From NCBI RefSeq assembly GCF_036075115.1, contig NZ_CP107958.1, positions 2,418,001 through 2,482,000 of the forward strand: a DNA stretch of 64,000 nt, in the 5' to 3' direction. The notes under the pieces were generated by a model, which saw only the letters and a program-made list of their open reading frames with translations, was not told the DNA's origin and searched no databases. The translations under genes were made by a program, and so were the position numbers. This stretch comes from Streptomyces sp. NBC_00377. Its GTDB lineage: Bacteria; Actinomycetota; Actinomycetes; Streptomycetales; Streptomycetaceae. This document shows positions 55,728 through 63,688 of this stretch, piece after piece. Within the stretch, counting starts at the first letter, position 1. Each line of letters opens with the position of its first letter.

Positions 55728-56899
55728 GGGCGCTCCTTGAGGAGGTTCATGGTGCGGCCGACCAGCCCGGCCATGTCGGCGTCGCGCACACCGTCCAGCT
55801 GCCACTGGCCGATCTGCATGGACGCCTCGACGACGGTGCGCACCCGGGGAATGCGGCGGTCGTGGTAGGCCTGGAGCAGCTCGTCGTCCCAGTCCCGGCC
55901 GTCGGCCACGGCCCCGCTGAGCAGCTCGGCGAGGACGAGGGCGTCCTCCAGGGACATGGCCGCGCCCTGGGCCATGGTGGGCGGGCAGCAGTGGGCGGCG
56001 TCGCCGATGAGCACGACCCGGCCCCGGTGCCAGGAGTCCTCGACCAGCAGGCGGTCGAACCAGGTGTAGTTGACCTTCTTCGGGTCGGTGATGTGCTCGG
56101 TGATCTCCGGCCAGACCCCGCCGTAGCTCTGCGCCAGGCGGCGCATCTCGTCGGCGTAGGTGGCCCGGTCGATGGAGGCGCGGTCGCGGCACCCCTCGAC
56201 GACGTACGCGTAGATGGTGTTCTCGCTGGTGGGGCAGTAGCCGGCGATGTAGGCGGGGCCGCCGTAGGCGAGGTCGGTGCGCGTCACGCTCTCGGGCCGG
56301 GGGGCGGCGATGCGCCAGATGGCCATGCCGGTCGGCTCGGGTTTGTCCGTGATGCCGATCGCGGCGCGGGTGGCGGAGTTGACTCCGTCGGCGCCGATCA
56401 CCAGGTCGTAGCGGCCCTCGCTGCCGTCGCTGAAGCGCACCGACACGCCGTCGGCGTCCTGCTCCAGCGCTTCGGCGGTGATGCCGAGGCGAACGCCGGC
56501 GCCGGAGGCGTGGACCGTGTCGATGAGGATCTGTTGCAGTTGGGGGCGCTGCATGCCGAGGGTGGCGGGCAGGTCCTCGCCGCCGGTCTGGATGTCCTCG
56601 GCGACGAACAGGACGGTGCCGTCGGGGGTGGTCACGCCCAGCGAGCCGAATGCGTATCCGGAGGCTTTCACCTGTTCCCACACGCCCAGTTCGCGCAGGA
56701 CCCGCAGGGCGTTGCCCTGGAGGGTGATGCCGGAGCCGGTGGTGGCGTTCCAGTCCGGCCTGGCCTCGATCAGGTCGACGGCGATGCCGGCGCGGCGCAG
56801 CAGGATGGTGACGGCGTTGCCTGAGGCGCCCCCGCCGATGACCAGGACGGTGGGTGTGCCCCCGGCCGGAGGCTGGGAGAGAGTGCGGCTGTCAGCCAT
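55724..56899 (-). CDS. FAD-dependent aromatic-ring monooxygenase
   Basis: The product has 391 residues, group A flavin monooxygenase fold. VLVIGGGASGNAVTILL (FAD GxGxxG, near 18-34), the central YDLVIGADGVNSATR (DG motif, near 165-180) and VVLIGDAAHCCPPTMAQGAAMSLEDALVLAELL (GD motif, near 295) are all present. It uses NAD(P)H and oxygen to hydroxylate a phenolic ring, giving a catechol for the dioxygenase downstream. It resembles salicylate and 6-hydroxynicotinate hydroxylases in size. A 180-base gap with a hairpin separates it from the cyclase gene, so it may have its own promoter. Confidence 0.9.
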   Translation of the reverse strand: MADSRTLSQPPAGGTPTVLVIGGGASGNAVTILLRRAGIAVDLIEARPDWNATTGSGITLQGNALRVLRELGVWEQVKASGYAFGSLGVTTPDGTVLFVAEDIQTGGEDLPATLGMQRPQLQQILIDTVHASGAGVRLGITAEALEQDADGVSVRFSDGSEGRYDLVIGADGVNSATRAAIGITDKPEPTGMAIWRIAAPRPESVTRTDLAYGGPAYIAGYCPTSENTIYAYVVEGCRDRASIDRATYADEMRRLAQSYGGVWPEITEHITDPKKVNYTWFDRLLVEDSWHRGRVVLIGDAAHCCPPTMAQGAAMSLEDALVLAELLSGAVADGRDWDDELLQAYHDRRIPRVRTVVEASMQIGQWQLDGVRDADMAGLVGRTMNLLKERP

Positions 56900-57023
56900 G
56901 TCGGGGATTCCTCCCGGGTTTGGGCCGCGCGACTTCGGGCGGCGGGGGCTGCGGCTCGCCCGCTGCGAGTGCGGGCCAGGGGTGGGGACGGGTCACCCGG
57001 CGAAGCGGGTGGAGCGGTGGGGG

Positions 57024-57062
57024 CCGGATGCGCCGATGCTGTCCGGGGAACGGCGCATCCGG
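57024..57062 (-). terminator. Hairpin inside the catabolic cluster (after the cyclase)
   Basis: CCGGATGCGCC (57024-57034) and GGCGCATCCGG (57052-57062) form a perfect 11-bp stem, 19 bases past the cyclase stop. It divides the FAH/cyclase pair from the monooxygenase group. Confidence 0.55.
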
Positions 57063-57080
57063 CAGTAGCGCGGGTTCGGG

Positions 57081-58079
57081 TTACTTGACGGCGATCGGGT
57101 TGACCGGGGAGCCGACGGCTCCGGTGATGGGGAGGGGAGCGGCGGTGAGCCAGAACTCGTACACGCCGTCGTCGGCGCAGTCGGCGGCGAGTGCGTCGAG
57201 GTCCCACATCTCGCCGATCAGCAGGCCCATGTTGGGGATGACGACCTGGTGCAGCGGCTGGAAGGCGTTGTCGAACTCGTTGGGGCGGACCTCGAAACCC
57301 CAGGTGTCGGTGGCGATGGCGGCGATCTCGGTGCGGTGCAGCCAGCCGGCGGTGGTGAACGACAGGCCGGGCGCGGGGCCGCCCGCGTAGTCGCCCCAGC
57401 CTCCCCGCCGGGCGCGGGCGAGACGTCCGGTACGGACGAGGACGATGTCGCCGCGGCCGACGGTCGCCCCATGGGCCTCAGCGGTCTGCTCGAGGTGCTC
57501 CTCGGTGATGGCGAACCCGTCGGGCAGCTCTCCCCCACTCTCGGCTCCGCTCGAGCGGGAGGTGCCCCCACCCGTGCCGACGACCAGGCCCACGTCGAGC
57601 AGTACGCCGCGTCCCGCGACGTACGGCGCCATGTGCTCGATGCCGGTGACAAGGTCTCCGTCGGAGGTGACCACCTGCTCGGCGGCCCGTCCGTTCCACG
57701 CCTTGCCGTGGTCGAAGATGTGCCCGAGGCCGTCCCACTGGGTGGAGCATTGCAGCGGCATCGCGATCACGTCGTCCGCGCCGCCGATGCCGTGCGGGAA
57801 ACCCTGGTTGCCCAGCGCCGCGTCGGTCCCCGTGTCGAGCATGGTGTGCACCGGGTTGGTCCGCCGGCGCCAGCCCTTCTGCGGGCCGTTCATGTCGAAC
57901 CGCTGCGACAGCGAGAAGCTCACGCCGCGGCGTACGAGCGCCGCGCCCTCGCGCCGCTTGGCCTCGTCGAGGAAGTTCAGCGTGCCGAGCACGTCGTCCT
58001 CACCCCAACGGCCCCAGTTGGAGTACGCCTTGGCGGCCTCGGCTATCGCACCCTCCGGGTCGCGGCGGTCCAGGCTCAT
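57081..58079 (-). CDS. Cyclase-family (kynurenine formamidase-like) hydrolase
   Basis: The product has 332 residues of the PF04199 metal-dependent hydrolase family (kynurenine formamidase, isatin hydrolase). The metal-site region reads STQWDGLGHIFDHGKAWNG near residue 115, with RGDIVLVRTGRL near 215 and a C-terminal PITGAVGSPVNPIAVK. Between LLDVGLVVGT and LPDGFAITEEH the chain carries a Ser/Gly-rich insert, encoded by a palindromic repeat (57531-57570) that looks like a dispersed element captured in frame. The stop of the FAH gene and this ATG overlap by four bases. It may open a lactone, lactam or cyclic amide; the substrate is unknown. Confidence 0.88.
   Translation of the reverse strand: MSLDRRDPEGAIAEAAKAYSNWGRWGEDDVLGTLNFLDEAKRREGAALVRRGVSFSLSQRFDMNGPQKGWRRRTNPVHTMLDTGTDAALGNQGFPHGIGGADDVIAMPLQCSTQWDGLGHIFDHGKAWNGRAAEQVVTSDGDLVTGIEHMAPYVAGRGVLLDVGLVVGTGGGTSRSSGAESGGELPDGFAITEEHLEQTAEAHGATVGRGDIVLVRTGRLARARRGGWGDYAGGPAPGLSFTTAGWLHRTEIAAIATDTWGFEVRPNEFDNAFQPLHQVVIPNMGLLIGEMWDLDALAADCADDGVYEFWLTAAPLPITGAVGSPVNPIAVK
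57531..57570. repeat. Dispersed palindromic repeat inserted in frame in the cyclase gene
   Basis: About 40 bases hold a perfect 12-bp palindrome CCGCTCGAGCGG (57547-57558) flanked by CCCCCA words repeated in direct orientation. I recall near-identical GGCTCCGCTCGAGCGG-type elements as frequent in Streptomyces genomes, usually between genes. Here it adds roughly 13 residues (GTSRSSGAESGG type) without breaking the frame. Confidence 0.6.
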
Positions 58080-59059
58080 GCCGTTCCCTCCGCGACGCAG
58101 CGGGTGCGCTGCACGCCCAGACCGGTGATGGAACCCTCCATGACGTCACCGTCGCGCAGCAGGCGTCCCCAGTGGATGCCGTTGCCGGCCGGGCTGCCGG
58201 TCAACACCAGGTCACCGGGCAGGAGTTGAGACGTCTGCGAGGCGTACGACACCAACCGGGCGACTCCGAAGAGCATGTCCTTGGTGGACTCGTCCTGCAT
58301 GGTCTCGCCGTTCAGCCTGAGCGTGACCCGCAGGTCACCGGTGTCCGCGATCGACTCCGCAGGTACGAGCCACGGGCCGAGCGGCGTGAAACCGGGAGCG
58401 TTCTTGCAGCGCAGCCAGTCCGTGCCGATGGCCTTCATGTCCTGGCGGAACACGGTGGCGCGGTCGGTGAGGTCGTTGGCGATGGTGTACCCGGCGACGT
58501 ACTCCAGGGCCTCCTCGACCGTCACCCGGTAGGCGGGCTTGGCGACGACAGCCGCCAACTCCAGCTCCCAGTCCGGCTTTTCGGCCCAGGCGGGCAGGAC
58601 CACGTCGTCGTAGGGGCCCGTGATCGCGCTGGGCAGGCCGATGAACACGTAGGGCAGGTCCTCGGCGGCCCGGCGGTCCATGACCGCGGCGATCTCCGCT
58701 CGTGCCTCCTCGACGGTGCGGGGGTCGTCGGGGGAACGGTGGGCGACCTCCAGATCGATCACGTGCTGCCGGTAGTTCGCGCCGGACTGGAAGATCTGCC
58801 GCGGCTCGATGGGGGCGTGCACGCGCAGGCCCTCCAGTGGCAGCCGGCCGAGGGAGTCGTCGTCCGCCAGGGTGCGCAGGACGGGGAGGGTCTCCTCCCA
58901 CCGCTCCAGGACTGCGCGCAGATCCGACGGCGCCCAGTCCAGGGCGCTGCGCAGATCGAGTACCCGGTCATGGGCCAGGAGGCCGGGAAACGACTCCCCG
59001 TCCTGAGCGGAGAACGTGCCGAGCGCGAACGGGCCGGCTGATTGCGCGAGCATTGCCAT
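58076..59059 (-). CDS. Fumarylacetoacetate hydrolase superfamily protein (second copy)
   Basis: The product has 327 residues. AGGAGG lies seven bases before the ATG. FAH-core motifs are GANYRQHVIDLEVAH near 92, metal ligands in DWELELAAVVAKPAYRV near 165, TIANDLTDRATVFRQ near 190, and LVLTGSPAGNGIHWGR near 290. It is the first gene of the leftward cluster and lies directly opposite the LysR gene, so it marks the main regulated promoter. Together with the other FAH protein it could cover hydratase and decarboxylase (or hydrolase and isomerase) steps of a meta-cleavage route. Confidence 0.9.
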   Translation of the reverse strand: MAMLAQSAGPFALGTFSAQDGESFPGLLAHDRVLDLRSALDWAPSDLRAVLERWEETLPVLRTLADDDSLGRLPLEGLRVHAPIEPRQIFQSGANYRQHVIDLEVAHRSPDDPRTVEEARAEIAAVMDRRAAEDLPYVFIGLPSAITGPYDDVVLPAWAEKPDWELELAAVVAKPAYRVTVEEALEYVAGYTIANDLTDRATVFRQDMKAIGTDWLRCKNAPGFTPLGPWLVPAESIADTGDLRVTLRLNGETMQDESTKDMLFGVARLVSYASQTSQLLPGDLVLTGSPAGNGIHWGRLLRDGDVMEGSITGLGVQRTRCVAEGTA

Positions 59060-59125
59060 CAGATTTCCTCCTGCGGGGTCGGGGTCTACTCTGACCCCGA
59101 TCGGCAAATCACGGAAATTAATCCT

Positions 59126-59153
59126 GTGGATGTGTCGAATCCACGCCATGGAT
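59126..59153. promoter_or_regulatory. LysR-type operator region
   Basis: GTGGAT and ATCCAC are perfect arms spaced by seven bases (59126-59144), and the right arm starts a second palindrome ATCCACGCCATGGAT (59139-59153). A near-identical 15-mer occurs at 61668-61682 upstream of the transporter. It lies 26-53 bases before the preferred LysR start. Confidence 0.6.
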
Positions 59154-59178
59154 GACTCTCGTTGCTAGGTGGTTGCCG

Positions 59179-60162
59179 GTGAACCTGTCCCGACTCGACC
59201 TCAATCTGGTCCTCGCCCTTCGCGCGCTGCTGGAGGAGCGCAATGTCACCCGGGCCGGCGAGCGCATCGGCCTCAGCCAGCCGGCCATGAGCGCCGCGCT
59301 GTCCCGGCTGCGCCGCCATTTCGACGACGAATTGCTCGCACGTACCGGCAACGCCTACGAGCTGACTCCGCTCGGCGCCGCCCTGCGCGACCGCAGCGCC
59401 ACCGCGTGCGACCTGCTGGAGCGGGTCTTCGCCAGCCAGGCCGACTTCGACCCGGCGGCGGAGTCACGTGAGTTCACCCTGCTCGCCTCCGACTACGGGG
59501 CGGCCGTGTTCGGTGCCGCACTCGCCCGCACCCTGCACGAGGAGGCGCCCGGCATCCGGCTCACCTTCCAGCACCCGGCACCGTCCGTCGTGGAGAACAC
59601 CGCCGCGGTGCTGAGCACCGTCGACGGACTGCTGATGCCGCACGGCATCATCGACGGCTTGCCCGCCGTCGACCTCCACCAGGACCGCTGGCTGTTCCTG
59701 GTCGCCGACGATCACCCCGAGATCGGTGACGAACTCTCCCTGGACCAGCTGGGGCGTCTGCCCTGGGCCGTCTACCAGCGTCCCTACGACGCCCCGGCCG
59801 CCCGCCAGCTCAGCATGATAGGGATCAGTCCCCAGGTGGAGGTGTCCGTGCAGACCTTCCAGCTGCTGCCCCTCATGGTCGAGGGCACCCGCCGGATCGC
59901 GATGATCCAGGAGCGCCTGGCGCGCAAGGCGGTCCGATCCGCCGCGGTGCGCGTCCTGCCCTGCCCCTTCGAGGCGGTACCGGTGCGGGAGGCGATGTGG
60001 TGGCACCCGGTGCACGCTCAGGACGCGGGCCACATCTGGCTGCGGCAGAAGGCCGCGGAAGTGGGCGCGACGCTTGCGGGCAACGGCTACAGCAATGGCA
60101 AGGGCCCAGGGAAGGCCGTGCCCGTCGACCGGAGCGCGGGGCTGCCGCCGGGCCGGCTCTGA
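59179..60162 (+). CDS. LysR-family regulator of the aromatic cluster
   Basis: The product has 327 residues from a GTG with AGGTGG five bases upstream; an in-frame ATG at 59152 would add nine residues but has no ribosome site and overlaps the operator. The DNA-binding domain is clear (LDLNLVLALRALLEERNVTRAGERIGLSQPAM, SAALSRLRRHFDDELLARTG). The effector domain runs from about 90 to 300. It is divergent from the nine-gene cluster in the classical LysR arrangement and should activate it in response to a pathway substrate. The C-terminal 30 residues are a disordered extension whose codons form one arm of a terminator. Confidence 0.93.
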   Translation: MNLSRLDLNLVLALRALLEERNVTRAGERIGLSQPAMSAALSRLRRHFDDELLARTGNAYELTPLGAALRDRSATACDLLERVFASQADFDPAAESREFTLLASDYGAAVFGAALARTLHEEAPGIRLTFQHPAPSVVENTAAVLSTVDGLLMPHGIIDGLPAVDLHQDRWLFLVADDHPEIGDELSLDQLGRLPWAVYQRPYDAPAARQLSMIGISPQVEVSVQTFQLLPLMVEGTRRIAMIQERLARKAVRSAAVRVLPCPFEAVPVREAMWWHPVHAQDAGHIWLRQKAAEVGATLAGNGYSNGKGPGKAVPVDRSAGLPPGRL

Positions 60163-60178
60163 CCGGGCCCGGCGGCAG
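60142..60178 (+). terminator. Stem-loop terminator overlapping the LysR stop codon
   Basis: CTGCCGCCGGGCC (60142-60154) pairs perfectly with GGCCCGGCGGCAG (60166-60178). The TGA stop (60160-60162) lies in the loop, so the last codons form one arm. It may also end the convergent transporter transcript. Confidence 0.75.
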
Positions 60179-60218
60179 TCCGTGATCGACGCGCTCTCGG
60201 CGGTCTTCCCACACACCC

Positions 60219-61487
60219 TCAGGCCAACTGCTCCGGCAACGGCCGGGGATCGACGGCGCCCACCCGGCGGCGGGCCGCCCACAGCCCCGCCGCGACGAGG
60301 GCGGCGGCCAGCCCCAGCACGCCCACCGCACCGGCGAGACCGCCGACCGCGGACTCCCCGGCGAGCAGCACCAGCGGGCAGATGAACTCACCGCCGAAGA
60401 AGGCCGTCATCCACAACCCGGTCCCACGGCCGCGGTCCTCGAACGCCAGGCGGGACATGGCACTGGTGAGAAGGGCGGGCAGCAGCATGCCGGTGCCCAC
60501 ACAGTTGACGACCGCCCCGATGACCAGCAGCGGGGCATTGCCCGCGAGGAACATCACCCCGAAGCCGGCCGCGCAGACCGCGAAGACGGCGGGCAGCATC
60601 GGGTCGGGAGAACGCTTGAGCCGGGCGAAGGTGACCGCTCCGCCCACGGTCGCGGCACTGGCGATCGCGGTGGCCAGTCCGATCACGCCGGTGTTCTCCA
60701 CCCCGAGGTCGTCGAGCAGGTACGACATCTCCACCGGGACGGTGTAGAAGACCATCGCCCCGAAGAAGGTGAGGGCACAGATGCCGCCCAACTGCCGCCA
60801 GGGGAACGAGCGGCGGGCCTCCGTCTCGGCCGGAGTCTCCTCGCCGTCCGCACGGGCCGCCAGGTTGGGCAGGGCGGTTGCCATCAAGGGGGCGAGCGCC
60901 AGGCTCACGGCGTAGACCCAGAAGGGCACGCGCCAGCCCGCCGATCCGGCGGCGCCGCCGAGCACGAAGAAGACGGTGGCCGACGCGGAGGCGCACATGG
61001 TCTGGAGGGCGAGGTACTTCACCCGCCGGTGACCGCTGTAGTAGTCGCCGATCAGAGTCGTGCAGCAGGTCATGATCGCGGCCTCGGCGACTCCGACCAG
61101 GGCGCGGCTGGCGATGATGCCGCCCAGCGAGTCCAGCCACAGCGGTGCCGTGCCGAACAGCGCGTACAGGACGGTCGCCACGACCAGCAGGCGCTTGCGG
61201 CCCACCCGGTCCACGATCACCCCGGCGAACGGGGCCAGCAGCGCCAGCGCCAGCGCCGGGACGGTCAGCGCGAGGGGCACCAGCGCCTTGGCCCCGGGGA
61301 CCGACGCGAAGTGGTCCTGCATCTTCGGCAGTACCGGGGCGATCAGCACCGCCCCCAGGATCGGCAGACAGCTGCCCGCCATCAGAAGGGTCACCCGCAG
61401 CAGATGGGCCGGGCCCGAGACGGCGACGGCTGACGGAGTGGTGGCATCGACCGCCGCGTGCGGCGGCGGGGGCACGGCACCGGGCAT
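60219..61487 (-). CDS. MFS transporter
   Basis: The product has 422 residues with about 12 hydrophobic segments, from HLLRVTLLMAGSCLPILGAVLIAPVLP to VGGLAGAVGVLGLAAALVAAGLWAA. The loop-2 motif GVIVDRVGRKRLLV near 95 is the family signature. The N-terminal 35 residues are Pro/Ala-rich and cytoplasmic. GGAG lies six bases before ATG 61487. It is convergent with the LysR gene and shares a 15-bp palindrome with the LysR/FAH control region, so uptake of the aromatic substrate (or export of a product) is the likely role. Confidence 0.9.
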   Translation of the reverse strand: MPGAVPPPPHAAVDATTPSAVAVSGPAHLLRVTLLMAGSCLPILGAVLIAPVLPKMQDHFASVPGAKALVPLALTVPALALALLAPFAGVIVDRVGRKRLLVVATVLYALFGTAPLWLDSLGGIIASRALVGVAEAAIMTCCTTLIGDYYSGHRRVKYLALQTMCASASATVFFVLGGAAGSAGWRVPFWVYAVSLALAPLMATALPNLAARADGEETPAETEARRSFPWRQLGGICALTFFGAMVFYTVPVEMSYLLDDLGVENTGVIGLATAIASAATVGGAVTFARLKRSPDPMLPAVFAVCAAGFGVMFLAGNAPLLVIGAVVNCVGTGMLLPALLTSAMSRLAFEDRGRGTGLWMTAFFGGEFICPLVLLAGESAVGGLAGAVGVLGLAAALVAAGLWAARRRVGAVDPRPLPEQLA

Positions 61488-61829
61488 GGCGACTCCAGGG
61501 GCGGTGTAAGGGAGTGGGCATGCCTCACGGGCGCCGACGGCGCACGGCATGCTGGGGAAGCTCGCACGCCGGTGGCATCCGGACAGCGGCGTGCGGTAGC
61601 GACGACTATGGGGGCGCCGAGGCGCCGGTGCCATCCCCTGCACGATCCGAATCCCGTATCCGGGTTATCCACGCTGTGGATGGGATGGGCAACCGTCACG
61701 CAGACGGAAGACGTGCACGACCGTTCCTGCGCGCGAACAGCGGTGTCCCGGAGCTCGGTCGTCCCGGCCTCCGGGACACCGCCGGCTGTCGGCTGCCGGC
61801 TGCCGACACGTCGCGCACGCCGGGCAGCG
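61488..61829. other. Transporter upstream region
   Basis: No gene is supported. The interval holds the palindrome at 61668-61682 and must contain the transporter promoter. Short frames in all six readings lack ribosome sites. Confidence 0.4.
61668..61682. promoter_or_regulatory. Second LysR-type operator, upstream of the transporter
   Basis: ATCCACGCTGTGGAT differs from the site at 59139-59153 at two central bases and is itself a near-perfect palindrome (ATCCAC/GTGGAT arms). It lies 181-195 bases before the transporter start. Confidence 0.55.
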
Positions 61830-62093
61830 TCAGCGGACAGGCAGCGGCAGGACGCGCCGATAGGCGGCGACGGCGGCGACCGCGACCACCACATGCATCA
61901 CCATCAGCGCGGCGACGGCCAGCGGCCCACTGCCGGGCGTACCGCCACCGAGCAGGGACAGGTCGGGCCCGAACGACACGACCACGAGCACGGGCACCAG
62001 CCACCGCAGCAGCCCCGCCGGGTTCTTGGCGACACGACGGACGACCGCCCAGCCTATGGCGCCGAGGACAAAGCATCGGGGCAGCGCTCTCGT
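61830..62093 (-). pseudogene. DUF6069-like membrane protein remnant
   Basis: The C-terminal half of a small membrane protein can be read: FVLGAIGWAVVRRV, LLRWLVPVLVVVSFGPDLSLLGG and ALAVAALMVMHVVVAVAAVAAYRRVLPLPVR, ending in TGA. This resembles the last two helices of DUF6069 proteins. The N-terminal helices are missing; upstream sequence in the frame is Arg/Thr-rich and no start with a ribosome site was found. It could be an unusually short gene, but a truncated remnant is more likely. Confidence 0.4.
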
Positions 62094-62745
62094 TCCAAGG
62101 TGCGTGCGACGGGTAGTGGCACGCGCCACCGCCGGCGAGGCGCAGTCGCCCCCGAACCGAAGTCCTCGCGCCGTGCCGACGGCCCCGGCCCTCACAGCGC
62201 GGGGCCGCAGAGGTCAGCGAGGTTGGGACTTCCGATATTCGAGCGTCATCCGAGCGTCAGGATGGTGGATTCCGCATCACCACTCCGCCCGCGAGACCCG
62301 CGCCAGCCCTTGAAGCTGCGGCTCGGACTGTTCTGCAACAGCACCTCAGTCGACGCCCTCTGGACTGCTTCGTCGAACAGTCGTCGTACGGAGCTGAGGC
62401 AAGCGGCACCTGACAGTGGACTGTCCCGGCCTGATCCGGCCGTTGTGGTCACCACAACGAGCCGCCGAGCGCGGCTGGGACACCTCGTCCCGGAGGGCGG
62501 GCAAGGCCGCGTGCGTCCGCCTCCGGCTGGTGCACCACCCTGCTCGGCCTCACATGGCGCTGACCGACCTGCCGGAGTTGTGGAACCTATCCGCGGAATG
62601 AGAAGGCAGTAGTCACCTACCCGGGAATTCACATCCAGGGGACGAATTCCTCCCCCCATCGCGAGTGGACAGCATCTCAGCACCCGCGAATCATGGTGTC
62701 CGGACCGCCGGTTGGCGGCTCGACGCCGACGAAGGGACAGGCGCC
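62094..62745. other. Gene-free interval before the alpha/beta hydrolase
   Basis: Nothing here was recognised. Composition is less GC-biased than in the flanking genes, and reading frames are short and broken, so the stretch may include decayed coding DNA. A short frame ending LVHHPARPHMALTDLPEL is seen near 62540-62580 but has no known match. Control sequences of the hydrolase gene must lie at the right end. Confidence 0.4.
62624..62650. promoter_or_regulatory. Inverted repeat upstream of the hydrolase gene
   Basis: GGAATTC (62624-62630) and GAATTCC (62644-62650) are perfect arms 13 bases apart, about 96-122 bases before the start. Candidate operator. Confidence 0.4.
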
Positions 62746-63657
62746 ATGGTCCAGACCGTATCGTTCAGGAACAAGGCCGTGGAAATCGCGGCACACCTTC
62801 ACCTGCCGGACGACTTCGACGAAGAAAAGAAGTACCCCGCCCTCGTCGGAATTCACCCGGCCGGCGGCGTCAAGGAACAGACCATAGGCCAGTACGCGAA
62901 GCAGCTGGCCGCCCATGGATTCGTCACCGTGGTCTACGACTCCTCCTACCAGGGGGAGAGCAGCGGCGAACCCCGCCTTCTGGAGGACCCGCCGACCAGA
63001 GTGGAGGACGCCCGCTGTGCGGCGGACTTCCTGACCACTCTCCCGTACGTCGACACCGAGCGGATGGGCGTGTTCGGCATCTGCGCCGGCGGCGGTTACG
63101 CGATCAGCGTGGTCCAGACAGAGCGCCGCTTCAAGGCGGTGGCCACCGTCAGCGCGGCTCCGATGGGCGAGGGCTCCCGGGCCTTCCTCGGGCAGCTCTC
63201 CCCCGTGGCCGAGCAGATCAAGACCCTGGAAGCGGTCGCCCAGCAGCGTACGGCGGAGGCGAACGGAGCGGCGCCGGTCTACGCCCCGTTCGTCCCGGAG
63301 ACGCTGGAAGAGATCGACGACAACACACCGGACCTTCTGCGTGAGGGATACGACTACTACCGGACTCCGCGTGGTCAGCATCCGAATTCGAAGGGCCGTT
63401 TCCTGCTGACCAGTCTGGACAAGATGTACGCCTTCTCTACGTTCGACCAGATTCCGGATCTGCTGACGCAGCCGATGCTCCTCATCGCGGGCAGCAAGGC
63501 CGACACCAAGGTGTTCAGCGACCAGGCGTACGAGCTTTCCAACGGACCAAAGGAATTGTTCGTTGTCGACGGTGCGACTCACATCGCCATGTACGACATA
63601 CCCGAGTACGTGGATCAGGCGATCACCAAGATGGTGAAGTTCTTCGCCGTCCTCTGA
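62746..63657 (+). CDS. Alpha/beta hydrolase with Cys at the nucleophile position
   Basis: The product has 303 residues; AAGGGAC precedes the ATG. The alpha/beta-hydrolase core is clear: ALVGIHPAGGVKEQ near 35, the nucleophile elbow GVFGICAGGGYAIS near 110 with Cys in place of Ser, the acid region MLLIAGSKADTKVFSD near 245 and His in VDGATHIAMYD near 280. Cys nucleophiles are typical of dienelactone hydrolase, but the overall form is closer to the YcjY/xylan-esterase-like group. The substrate is unknown. A flavodoxin-like gene starts 31 bases downstream, so they are probably co-transcribed and could form a small redox or detoxification unit. Confidence 0.85.
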   Translation: MVQTVSFRNKAVEIAAHLHLPDDFDEEKKYPALVGIHPAGGVKEQTIGQYAKQLAAHGFVTVVYDSSYQGESSGEPRLLEDPPTRVEDARCAADFLTTLPYVDTERMGVFGICAGGGYAISVVQTERRFKAVATVSAAPMGEGSRAFLGQLSPVAEQIKTLEAVAQQRTAEANGAAPVYAPFVPETLEEIDDNTPDLLREGYDYYRTPRGQHPNSKGRFLLTSLDKMYAFSTFDQIPDLLTQPMLLIAGSKADTKVFSDQAYELSNGPKELFVVDGATHIAMYDIPEYVDQAITKMVKFFAVL

Positions 63658-63688
63658 CACCAGAATGCATGCGAGGAGCACGATCACC

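Noticed and set aside
62246..62683. A minus-strand frame of 145 codons before the hydrolase.
   Set aside because: No ribosome site, no recognisable motif, and it overlaps the probable promoter and inverted repeat of the hydrolase gene.
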